Assembly (NCBI RefSeq): GCF_002949735.1
Contig: NZ_CP026681.1
Location: forward strand, 5,952,501 to 6,016,500
Source: Nostoc sp. 'Peltigera membranacea cyanobiont' N6
Lineage (GTDB): Bacteria; Cyanobacteriota; Cyanobacteriia; Cyanobacteriales; Nostocaceae
Direction: 5' to 3'
Length of the DNA stretch: 64,000 nt
The translations under genes and the position numbers were made by a program. Each line of letters starts with the position of its first letter. The first letter of the stretch is position 1. Shown one piece after another: positions 28,054 through 36,263 of the stretch. Below the pieces are notes generated by a model. The model was not told where the DNA came from, searched no databases, and saw nothing but the letters and a program-made list of their open reading frames with translations.

Positions 28054-29460
28054 CTATTTTAAATTTATCAAAAAATGAGCTATCAAAGTATTCCTTTCGT
28101 AAGATAGCAAGTAAAGATGCAAAAGGTTTGGGTTATCTTTATCGAGATGCATCACTGAACCATCAACTGCTAAATGGTGATGATCTATCCACCGCTCCTG
28201 TGAATCTAGTAAAAAACTGAAGTATGGGCTGACATCTGGATGGTTTTTTGTTAAGTCATCATAGCTTTGATAAAAAGGAGGTATCCCAATCCCCATCGGC
28301 ATATATAAGCCTTTAGGATAATCTTCTACAGGCAATTTAGGAAGCTTTTTAAGATCGATACCACTGATGAATAATCGATTTTGTTCATTAGTTTTAGTAT
28401 CGGTGAATACTAACTCTATTTCTTGTAAATTTTTGGCAACGCCAATCGGTTTAACGTTCCTTAAAATGGCTTTATCAAATTTGCCTATTCTCCAATATTG
28501 ATTTCCCCAAGGCTTGTTTTGATCGTAAAATCCTGGCGGTCGAAAACTGGCAAATTTAATTTCATTTTTAGTGTCGTAAAAATCTCTCCACTTGGTGATA
28601 TTTGTTGCTAGCGTAGTTCTAACTTTTCTACTTTGCTCTCCCGATACAATTATCTTTTCATCAAGGGGAAATTGAGTAGCAACTTCTTTTTGATCGATTA
28701 CGTTTCTCAGAAGATTAGTTTTGACTATTGTGCCGCTTGGATCTTGCCAGTGTTCTAATTTCCACCAATGTTGCCAATAAGAAATATTATTAATTTTTTC
28801 AAAAATATTTTTGTAATGTCCCATTGGGAAGGTAAACCAACTTTGATAATAAAGGGATTTATTGCCATCATCTTTAGTGAAAAGTAAAATTTCCCAAAAT
28901 CCAGCATTTAAACAATTATTAGCCAAAGCTACTTCTACAAGGTTTTGCTTTTCAAAACCGTCTCCTCCAATAATTTCTATATTTGGTGAATTAGCAGGAA
29001 AACTAACCTGTTGTCTATTCCACTCTCGGTCTGTAAAAGCGATTGTTTCTAAACCTCGATCTTTTTTAACCCATTTGGGTGCTTTCGGGACTAATAGCTC
29101 TAAATCAACATTTCTTATAACTATTTTTGCCGTTTTTGTGTCTGTTGGCTCAAACACAAAATCGAAATGTGTATCATCTCTCTTGATAATTGTTAATTTT
29201 CTCTGAGAATATCTTTGAAAGTTTTTGCTTAAAGGTGCGGGATTGACGGGATAATCAACATTAGATAATTCTTGTAGTTTTACACTCATCTGATTATCAA
29301 ATTTATATCTGGATTTAAACCAGAAACTTCCCAGTGCTAGCAAACCAAGGCATAGAATCAGGGTACTAAATAAAATCTGTTTTTTCGTGACTCTGAAATT
29401 AGGTTTGCCAAATAGAGAAATGCCTGCAATTTTTTCCTTCGCAGAGATATTTTTCATCAA
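28054..29460 (-). CDS. Uncharacterised membrane-anchored protein
   Basis: 468 residues with one N-terminal membrane segment (ILFSTLILCLGLLALGSFWF, about 29-48) and a large domain predicted outside the cytoplasm. It is rich in Trp, Tyr and Asp, with WFTFPMGHYKNIF, ISYWQHWWKLEHWQDPSG and RPPGFYDQNKPWGNQYW, which look like a carbohydrate-binding or beta-structured surface. I recognise no family. Flanked by unrelated genes in both directions. Confidence 0.75.
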   Translation of the reverse strand: MMKNISAKEKIAGISLFGKPNFRVTKKQILFSTLILCLGLLALGSFWFKSRYKFDNQMSVKLQELSNVDYPVNPAPLSKNFQRYSQRKLTIIKRDDTHFDFVFEPTDTKTAKIVIRNVDLELLVPKAPKWVKKDRGLETIAFTDREWNRQQVSFPANSPNIEIIGGDGFEKQNLVEVALANNCLNAGFWEILLFTKDDGNKSLYYQSWFTFPMGHYKNIFEKINNISYWQHWWKLEHWQDPSGTIVKTNLLRNVIDQKEVATQFPLDEKIIVSGEQSRKVRTTLATNITKWRDFYDTKNEIKFASFRPPGFYDQNKPWGNQYWRIGKFDKAILRNVKPIGVAKNLQEIELVFTDTKTNEQNRLFISGIDLKKLPKLPVEDYPKGLYMPMGIGIPPFYQSYDDLTKNHPDVSPYFSFLLDSQERWIDHHHLAVDGSVMHLDKDNPNLLHLYLLSYERNTLIAHFLINLK

Positions 29461-29711
29461 AAAAATTTATTTTTATGAGAATACTGATTAACAGCATAGC
29501 ATTCTGTAAAACAGATGCCTCATTTATATTGTCAAAGGCCATGTTAATAAACGGTTATTTGGAATTACTTTATCTATCTTCCCTTTCTTGCGATCGCATG
29601 AGTAGGATGGCGTAAATCATTAAAGGTTTATAGTGGGAACTTTAGTCCTCATAATAAAGTTTTACGCCTCAGACCAGAACTTTGTTTACCCAATCAAGTG
29701 AGCTACTTCCC

Positions 29712-30077
29712 TTAATTAGATACAGTCGAACTAAGCTGTCGAAGAAACTCAATATTCAAATCTAGCTTTTCTCCTAACCATAAAGAATGAACCGCGTGGT
29801 CTGCGACAGCATCGCCTGTTTCAGGGTGGACGAGGATATCCAATCCCTCACGATTGAGCATTAACCAGGGAACGACTTTATCAAACTGATTCGGTAAGAA
29901 AGCAACTTGATACATTCCTTTTGGGTGTGGCCCGATGGGCTTATCAAACCAGCGTCCGAGTTGCACCTCAAACCTAGCGCCCAATCCTTCACGTACACGC
30001 GCGGCTACATCTCGACTCGCAGTATCGAAGTAAACATGAGCATGAAAACCAGCGATCTCGATAGTATCTTCTTTCAT
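29712..30077 (-). CDS. DOPA 4,5-dioxygenase family protein
   Basis: 121 residues from the ATG at 30077 (AGTGGA upstream); a 128-residue form from 30098 is less likely. The small family of fungal-type extradiol dioxygenases is recognised by FHAHVYFD near the start, HPKGMYQVAF, NREGLDILVHPETGD and HAVHSLWLG; the histidines are the likely iron ligands. The fungal enzyme cleaves DOPA to betalamic acid precursors; the physiological substrate in cyanobacteria is unknown. Confidence 0.88.
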   Translation of the reverse strand: MKEDTIEIAGFHAHVYFDTASRDVAARVREGLGARFEVQLGRWFDKPIGPHPKGMYQVAFLPNQFDKVVPWLMLNREGLDILVHPETGDAVADHAVHSLWLGEKLDLNIEFLRQLSSTVSN

Positions 30078-30227
30078 AGATCCACTTTTCGCTCTCAACT
30101 CTAATTTTGGATAGCAGACTTTTTCTTTTTCACTGAAAAAGCGATCGCTCCATCTTAGCCCAATACCGTGCCGTTAAGGATAGGCAGTAGCGATTTGACT
30201 CTATAGAACTAGTTTGAAAAGTAGTAG

Positions 30228-30767
30228 TTAGTTAACGCTTAAAGTACTTGTAGTTCTTTTGACAACTCCATCTTTTTTAACAGCAACTGAAAGATGCACA
30301 ACATGAACCGAACAAAGAGCATGGTGAAGAACGTAGTTACTCACACTACCGAGAAATAGTTCCATTAGCCCAGAATGACCCCGCCGCCCCATAACAATTA
30401 GGTCAGCACCATAACTATGGGCTAAGTCACAAATAACCCGGCCAGGATTACCAACATTTTGTGTAAATTCTGTACTTACTCCTGCTGTGTTCGCTTGGGC
30501 ACAGAAAGATTGCAGCATCTGGATTCCTAAATTTTTAAAGGTATCCCACTGCTTTTGGTATAAATCAAAGCTTTGACTGCTCAATCCTGGATAGTAGTCA
30601 AAATTAGACAATACAGGTACGTAAGGGCTACCGTCTTCTTCTGGCGAGAGGACATGCACTAGCATTAAGCTAGCTTGTGTTAACTTTGCTAAACCCAACG
30701 CTTCTTCAAAAACCTGTTGTCCTATTTCCGAGCGATCTAATGCAACTAGAATCTTTTTAAACATCAT
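30228..30767 (-). CDS. Universal stress protein (UspA family)
   Basis: 179 residues from the ATG at 30767, which has a GGAGG site six bases upstream; the frame is open 49 codons further but that extension is basic and not family-like. The UspA fold is shown by FKKILVALDRSE at the start and by the nucleotide-binding motif MGRRGHSGLMELFLGSVSNYV near the end (G-2X-G-9X-G-S type), suggesting ATP binding. An insertion between the two halves (SPEEDGSPYVPVLSNFDYYP) is common in cyanobacterial members. Confidence 0.92.
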   Translation of the reverse strand: MMFKKILVALDRSEIGQQVFEEALGLAKLTQASLMLVHVLSPEEDGSPYVPVLSNFDYYPGLSSQSFDLYQKQWDTFKNLGIQMLQSFCAQANTAGVSTEFTQNVGNPGRVICDLAHSYGADLIVMGRRGHSGLMELFLGSVSNYVLHHALCSVHVVHLSVAVKKDGVVKRTTSTLSVN

Positions 30768-31032
30768 AATAGACCTCCGATTTTGCTGGTAATTGGTCTT
30801 TACGGTTTCGGGTTTCCTGTCAAAAACGATCGATCCCTCAACTATGTTTAGCGACTTTTGAATTTTAAATTTCTTAAAGACTTTCGCCCTATATTTATAC
30901 TTATAGCAAAACAATTTGAGGAACTTGTTAAGAAAACAAGCATTTATCTTGAGTTATGAAGCGATCGCTGGTATTTTCTGTATTCTCTTTATGCACTTCT
31001 TGGCTTTTTTGTCAACTCATAAATTATACAAC

Positions 31033-31186
31033 TAGCCATTTCAAGGTGACTCTTAAAATCTCTGCGTTCTCTGTATCTCGGCGGTAGAAAAGTATTTTAT
31101 TGAACCACAGAGGCGCAGAGAACACAGAGAAAAGAGCTTACAGAGGAATTTTTGACCAAAACTTTTTACCCACCTTGAAACGTCTA
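31033..31186. mobile_element. MITE-like element, copy B
   Basis: A 154-bp non-coding element related to copy A at 4216. Left end TAGCCATTTCAAGGTG; the right end in reverse complement is TAGACGTTTCAAGGTG. The right half (GCAGAGAACACAGAG..., AGAGGAATTT..., CCACCTTGAAA) is shared with copy A. No coding capacity. Confidence 0.6.
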
Positions 31187-31192
31187 AAACCC

Positions 31193-31316
31193 TTACGAAT
31201 TACGAATTACGAATTACGAATTACGAATTACGAATTACGAATTACGAATTACGAATTACGAATTACGAATTACGAATTACGAATTACGAATTACGAATTA
31301 CGAATTACGAATTACG
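31193..31316. repeat. Heptamer tandem repeat (TTACGAA)17-18
   Basis: An uninterrupted array of 17.7 copies of the 7-mer, followed at once by the dispersed repeat TAGCGTCTCCTAGAGAAG. The array keeps frames open in both directions and creates a spurious ORF. Confidence 0.95.
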
Positions 31317-31348
31317 CATAGCGTCTCCTAGAGAAGCGGTACTAATTA

Positions 31349-31948
31349 TTACAAGGATGAAGCATACAGCTTATCGCCAATAATCCCGCGAATTGTCTCT
31401 ACTAATTGGGTGTATGCAAAGTTAGATAAAACTGGTGTTGTTCCTTGCAAGTCAATTGGTCGATCTAGATCAATCCATGACTTACAACCGCCGTACTTAG
31501 GATCGTAAGGAATTTCTTGCTCTTGGGGTAGTTTATATGTCCGCAGGAGGAGAATATAAAGGGGCTGGCGTGGTTTCCATTTGAGGCGATCGCTAATAAA
31601 ATCCTCGTTCCAAATATGGAAAGGAAGCAAGGCGTTAACAAGAAATTCGTTACTAACTGGCAAAATATCGGTAATTTCAGCCCAACTACCAATACGAACT
31701 GTTTCAGGATGCCAACCTGATGTTACTGGATAGACACGATTAGCATACTCCGCTTTCAGCATGAAAGCTTGTTGATGTTCATAAGTAGGATAAAGCAAAA
31801 TTTGCCTGTGGGCAACTTGGAAATGTCCATTTCGTTCATGGATACCACCTTTGCGGAGCAACATAATTGTTTTGCCACTTTCCAAGGCGTTTATGGTGAC
31901 AGCCCATTCTTTGAGGGCATGAAAAGTTGTCGTCAATTCCATCAGCAT
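31349..31948 (-). CDS. DUF1802 family protein
   Basis: 199 residues, soluble. The N-terminus FHALKEWAVTINALESGKT, followed by IMLLRKGGIHE, LLYPTYEHQ and, further on, LPFHIWNEDF are hallmarks of DUF1802 as I know it. Function unknown. ATG codons one and three are both possible starts. A short gap follows to the ABC permease gene, which reads the same way but upstream in coordinates. Confidence 0.8.
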   Translation of the reverse strand: MLMELTTTFHALKEWAVTINALESGKTIMLLRKGGIHERNGHFQVAHRQILLYPTYEHQQAFMLKAEYANRVYPVTSGWHPETVRIGSWAEITDILPVSNEFLVNALLPFHIWNEDFISDRLKWKPRQPLYILLLRTYKLPQEQEIPYDPKYGGCKSWIDLDRPIDLQGTTPVLSNFAYTQLVETIRGIIGDKLYASSL

Positions 31949-32007
31949 CTACTGTAACTCTGATTTATCGGACTCATCTGTGCGCTCGTATTTGCTATTA
32001 TGAAGGC

Positions 32008-33123
32008 TTATCTTCTCAAACTGCGGGGGTCAAGGGCATCTCTTAGCCCATCACCGAGTAAGTTGAATGCTAAGACTGTGAGGATAATCAGTACAGCCGG
32101 CGGCCAAATTAACCAGGGTTGCAGTACCAAAATTGAAGCATTGCTAGCGAGAGAAAGCATATTGCCCCAAGAAGGGTCTGGTTGTTGAATTCCCAAACCA
32201 ATGAGACTCAATATTGCCTCTGCACCAATAAAGCTGGGAATTGCAAGAGTAGCAGAGATAATTACATAACTAGCCGTTTGCGGTAAAACGTGGCGGAGGA
32301 TGATATAAATTGGGTTTCCACCCATCGCGCGTGACGCTTGGACAAATTCTCGCTCTTTAATTGATAGTACTTGTCCTCGAATGACCCGTGCTAAACCAGC
32401 CCAGCTAATAACCGAAGTAATCACCACAATTAGCAAAAAGCGCTGGGTACTGCTTAAACCAGCTGGTAAGACTGCTCCTAAAGTCACCAAAAGATAAATA
32501 CTAGGGAAAGTCATTAGCACTTCTGCCAAACGCATGATGACGCTATCAGTCACACCGCCGAAATAACCAGAAATTCCACCGATGAGCAAACCGAGGGGAT
32601 AGGTAATAATAATGCCAAAAATCCCGATAAACATACTAATGCGACCGCCATGCAACAAGCGGCTAAATTGGTCGCGTCCTTGGTCATCAGTGCCCAAAAT
32701 GTTGATTTTTGCGCCAGTTGTTGTGCCAAATAAATGCCAATTTAAGGGAATACCGGCAAAGATTGTGACTTCATCCCACTTTGGAGGTAATGGCAAACTC
32801 ATCTGTAACAATCGGTATTCTGGCCCGGAGACAAATAGACGCAGGGGTGATGGCTTTTTGAAGTCTACAATGAGTTTGCGATCGCCTGTTTCTAAATTTG
32901 TGTCTCCCTGAGTCGTGGGATAAACATGGGGCCCGATAAACTGCCCTGACTGAGAAACCCAGTGGATCTGAGTTGGGGGTAGCAATGAACCATTGGGCTG
33001 TGAGGCGTAAGGGTCATAAGGAGCCACGAAATCTGCTGCAATTACTGCTATGTAGAAAATTAACAGCAAAATCGCCCCAAATTGTGCCAAAGGATTTTTC
33101 TTTAGTCGTCGCCACCAATCCAT
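32008..33123 (-). CDS. Oligopeptide/dipeptide-type ABC transporter permease
   Basis: 371 residues of the OppC/DppC subfamily. An N-terminal membrane segment (FGAILLLIFYIAVIAADFVAP) precedes a long periplasmic insert, then LGTDDQGRDQFSRLLHGGR and five membrane segments. The EAA loop reads EFVQASRAMGGNPIYIILRH. The substrate-binding, second-permease and ATPase genes are not in the window, so the substrate is unknown; peptides or nickel are typical for the family. Confidence 0.92.
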   Translation of the reverse strand: MDWWRRLKKNPLAQFGAILLLIFYIAVIAADFVAPYDPYASQPNGSLLPPTQIHWVSQSGQFIGPHVYPTTQGDTNLETGDRKLIVDFKKPSPLRLFVSGPEYRLLQMSLPLPPKWDEVTIFAGIPLNWHLFGTTTGAKINILGTDDQGRDQFSRLLHGGRISMFIGIFGIIITYPLGLLIGGISGYFGGVTDSVIMRLAEVLMTFPSIYLLVTLGAVLPAGLSSTQRFLLIVVITSVISWAGLARVIRGQVLSIKEREFVQASRAMGGNPIYIILRHVLPQTASYVIISATLAIPSFIGAEAILSLIGLGIQQPDPSWGNMLSLASNASILVLQPWLIWPPAVLIILTVLAFNLLGDGLRDALDPRSLRR

Positions 33124-33205
33124 AGTATTTAGGAGTTATAAATTATGAGTTATCAGTTCTTAAACTTTTATCTTAATTCATAACTCATGATTAATAATTC
33201 TCAAC

Positions 33206-33261
33206 AGACGCGATTAATCGCGTCTCTACCAAATCTTGTACAGACGCGATTAATCGCGTCT
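33206..33261. repeat. Two copies of a perfect 20-bp palindrome
   Basis: AGACGCGATTAATCGCGTCT occurs at 33206-33225 and again at 33242-33261, each with the right half exactly complementary to the left. A variant with TT at the centre (39398-39419) follows the RND permease gene. Confidence 0.9.
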
Positions 33262-33269
33262 CCCAACTA

Positions 33270-34151
33270 TCAACTCCCCACTGCTAATTTCTCTAAATAA
33301 CGCTGCTGTTCTTGCTGTTGTTTTTCGTGTTCTACAACAAATACGTTTGAGTAGAGATTAGCCAGAATTTGTTTGCCCTGTTGTGTCAATGACAGATAAT
33401 GCAGTCCGTCTTGAATATAGGGATAGACACCATTCCAGTAAAATTTAGCGTAGTTATTCCGTAAATCGGCAGGGGTTTGATAGCCCAAAACTTTATTTAC
33501 ACCAGTTTCTTCAAACTCGTAAAATAAAGAAGTAATTTTCTTCAGATAACGCGGGTCGCTTAGTTGACCAATCAAATCAGCCGCCCGAACTAATCCGGCA
33601 AAGCACTTTGTATCTTGATGATCTTCTGCCGCAGGCACAGGAAACCGAGTCAATTCAATATTGCTCTTAATTGCCTCAGCATCTATTAACTTGTGACCTC
33701 CAAAACGTTCATCAATAAAAAGCTTGGCTCTATCAACATGATACGGCGTGAGACTGGCATCAGAAGCGCCAGGAGCTACAGAAACCATTCTGCCATTTTT
33801 ACCTGTGGAATATAAACCTGCTCCTTCTTGATCTTGTCGGCAAACTCCTTTAACGTAGCCAATATCATGGCTGACCAAGGAAATGATACAATGCAACCAG
33901 TCTTCACTGGAAACACCGCCTTCTCTGATGTGTTTGCCACGTAAGATTTCTTGCCCCACAAGGGTGACAAGAACGGTATGTTCAACATTGTGATAAAGGG
34001 CATCACTATTGGCAATGTTTTCCAAAGCCATGTTACCAGCCCAGGCGATAATATCCTGATAATCATTTTTGAAGCAGCCATAAGTGCGACGGTAGCCTTC
34101 TCGTATTTCATCTACAAAGGCATCAATTAAAATTTCAGTGGCATTGAACAT
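33270..34151 (-). CDS. HD-domain metal-dependent phosphohydrolase
   Basis: 293 residues. The HD pattern is complete: His at YHNVEHT (53-59), the His-Asp pair at 95-96 (SHDIGY) and Asp192 in RAADLIG. Such proteins hydrolyse phosphoesters, often nucleotides or cyclic nucleotides. The GASDASLTPYHVDRA insert and a Gln-rich C-terminal helix are seen. The substrate is unknown. The paired palindromes lie directly after the stop. Confidence 0.85.
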   Translation of the reverse strand: MFNATEILIDAFVDEIREGYRRTYGCFKNDYQDIIAWAGNMALENIANSDALYHNVEHTVLVTLVGQEILRGKHIREGGVSSEDWLHCIISLVSHDIGYVKGVCRQDQEGAGLYSTGKNGRMVSVAPGASDASLTPYHVDRAKLFIDERFGGHKLIDAEAIKSNIELTRFPVPAAEDHQDTKCFAGLVRAADLIGQLSDPRYLKKITSLFYEFEETGVNKVLGYQTPADLRNNYAKFYWNGVYPYIQDGLHYLSLTQQGKQILANLYSNVFVVEHEKQQQEQQRYLEKLAVGS

Positions 34152-34716
34152 ATATGGTTACTCTGGTAAATACCAATTATTTATTGATTTGATTGATTGA
34201 TTTCAAAATTCCATCATCAGAGCCGCCCTGGCTGGAATTATGGAGTTTGCTCCTTTGTAACTCACGTGTAGCTGTGGACGCTAGCTCGATCTATGCCTGG
34301 ATGCATGGCTTCCTGATAACACAAAGGCTTTAGAGGAATTAAAAGTTGCGTAGACAAAATAATTTGCTGGTTTGATAAAATACACCGACTGTTCATATTC
34401 TAATTAAATAAATCTAGATTCGCTTTATTCAGTTTTCCATATTTAAGCATTGGTTGACAGCGATCTAAATCCATATAGTGTGTGACCTAGAGTAGCTAGA
34501 TGAGATGAGATAATTTTTTATATCATAATCTACATAAATTTTCTAAGCATTTTACCTTAGTAATTACTCTTAGTCAAATAGTTGTATTATATACTGTTGT
34601 CAGCGAAAGACATTTACTATGAAATGGGTCATAGTTGATGGGAAGTAAATAAAGTTCAAGTTTTCTTAAGAAAATACCAAGATTGGTATGCATAGACAGA
34701 AAGTGGAGGTGGGACT
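34152..34716. other. Intergenic region upstream of the RND operon
   Basis: 565 bp between two divergent genes. AT-rich, no ORF. The RND fusion-protein gene has a clear GGAGGTGGG site just before its GTG. No operator was recognised. Confidence 0.45.
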
Positions 34717-36174
34717 GTGAGCGATGAAAGTATTTCAGAAGTTGAGGTGACAAAACCCGTAATCTCTGAAGATGCTAGCTTTTTAAGCAAATCAGATCAA
34801 AAACCAACGAGGGCATGGTTGAAGCCATTATTCTTGGGTGCTGGTTTAGGAATTGCGATCGCCTTTGGTGGGATGGGTGTATTAAGTCGTCTTCCATCCC
34901 GTCAACAAAGCCCGGTAGCAGATAAACAAGTTAACCCATCGATGACAGTCACCATCGCCACAGTAGAAACCGCCCGTGTTGTCCGCACCCTTAAAACTAC
35001 TGGAACTGTAGCCGCGAGTGATTTAATTCCGGTTTTACCACAGACAAACGGCTTACAAATCAAAAGTATCCCCGAAGATGTCAAAGAAGGGGCTTTTGTC
35101 AAAAAAGGTCAAGTGTTGGCGGTGTTAGATGGTTCCATACTACAAAATCAAATTAGCCAAGCAAAGGCAGATGTGGAATCAAAACAAGCAGATGTAGAAT
35201 CAAAACAAGCAGATTTGGCATCCAAGCAGGCAGATTTGGCATCAAATAAAGCCATAGTTCAGCAAAAACAAGCAGATTTAGCTCAAGCTAAGGCAAAGCT
35301 AGAAGAAGCAGCCAAGAATTATCAGCGCTATCAACAACTCGCTGACTCTGGAACCATTAGTAACCAAGAACTCGATACTCGTTCCTACGCTGTGAAAACT
35401 GCCATACAAGTTGTGAATTTATCCCAAGAAAATCTGCGTAGTGCCCAGGCGAATATTGGTAGCGCCCAGGCGAATATTGGTAACGCCAAAGCTATCATCA
35501 ACAAAGCCAAAGCTGATGTCCGCAGCAGTGCTGCTAAGGTGCAACAACTCCAAACTCAGTTGGGACAAACTGTGGTCCGTGCGCCGGTTGCAGGAGTAAT
35601 TGCTGAGAAACTTGCTAGAGTCGGTGATGTGACTGGTGTACCACCGCAAACCCAGGTGGGAACTGTGATTGGTGGCACACAAAAGCTATTTTCGATTATC
35701 CGAGATGAAAAGTTAGAACTTCAGGCGAAGGTGCCCGAAATTCAATTAAATCAGGTGAAAATTGGCGCATCAGTGCAAATTACTTCAGATGTCGATCGGC
35801 GCGTGCGATCGCAGGGACGAGTCAGAGACATCCAACCACAGGTGAACGATCAAAGGCGTGAGGCTACAGTCAAAATTGACTTACCGCCAACAACTTTACT
35901 TAAACCAGGGATGTTTGCTAATGCTGCAATTACTACTAACTCTGGGATGACAATGGTAGTGCCGCAAAAAGCAGTCCAGTCTCAAGCAGACTCAAGTGTA
36001 ATTGTATTCACCTTATCAAGTGGAGATATAGTCCGCACCCAGAAAGTAGAGTTAGGAGATCCTGCAAATGAGGACAAAGTAGAAATCAAGAGTGGTTTGC
36101 AATTAGGCGATCGCATCGTAGTTGATGGTGCAGGCTATCTCAAAGATGGCGATAAGGTTCGAGTCGCAAAGTAA
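34717..36174 (+). CDS. RND efflux periplasmic adaptor (membrane fusion protein)
   Basis: 485 residues starting at GTG with GGAGG seven bases upstream. One N-terminal membrane segment (LFLGAGLGIAIAFGGMGVL), then split biotinyl-lipoyl halves around a long helical hairpin with tandem SKQAD repeats and many Gln/Ala, and a beta-barrel (RVRDIQPQVNDQRREATVKI). It links the inner-membrane RND pump encoded 90 bp downstream to a TolC-like outer channel not in the window. Substrate unknown. Confidence 0.9.
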   Translation: MSDESISEVEVTKPVISEDASFLSKSDQKPTRAWLKPLFLGAGLGIAIAFGGMGVLSRLPSRQQSPVADKQVNPSMTVTIATVETARVVRTLKTTGTVAASDLIPVLPQTNGLQIKSIPEDVKEGAFVKKGQVLAVLDGSILQNQISQAKADVESKQADVESKQADLASKQADLASNKAIVQQKQADLAQAKAKLEEAAKNYQRYQQLADSGTISNQELDTRSYAVKTAIQVVNLSQENLRSAQANIGSAQANIGNAKAIINKAKADVRSSAAKVQQLQTQLGQTVVRAPVAGVIAEKLARVGDVTGVPPQTQVGTVIGGTQKLFSIIRDEKLELQAKVPEIQLNQVKIGASVQITSDVDRRVRSQGRVRDIQPQVNDQRREATVKIDLPPTTLLKPGMFANAAITTNSGMTMVVPQKAVQSQADSSVIVFTLSSGDIVRTQKVELGDPANEDKVEIKSGLQLGDRIVVDGAGYLKDGDKVRVAK

Positions 36175-36206
36175 AAGGGAATGGGGAGATTTGGGAGAAA
36201 TAACCG

Positions 36207-36250
36207 ATGACAAATGACAAATGACTAATGACTAATAACAAATGACAAAT
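36207..36250. repeat. Heptamer repeats between the RND genes
   Basis: Six to seven units of the ACAAATG/ACTAATG family in the gap between adaptor and pump genes. Confidence 0.8.
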
Positions 36251-36263
36251 CTAAAATTTCCTC

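Noticed and set aside
31100..31321. 73-codon ORF ending in ITNYELR repeats
   Set aside because: Translation of the MITE right half and the TTACGAA array, not a gene.
34451..34480. TTGACA followed by TATAGT before the RND operon
   Set aside because: Spacing is only about 14 bases and the site is 240 bp from the gene, so it is a poor sigma-70 promoter candidate.
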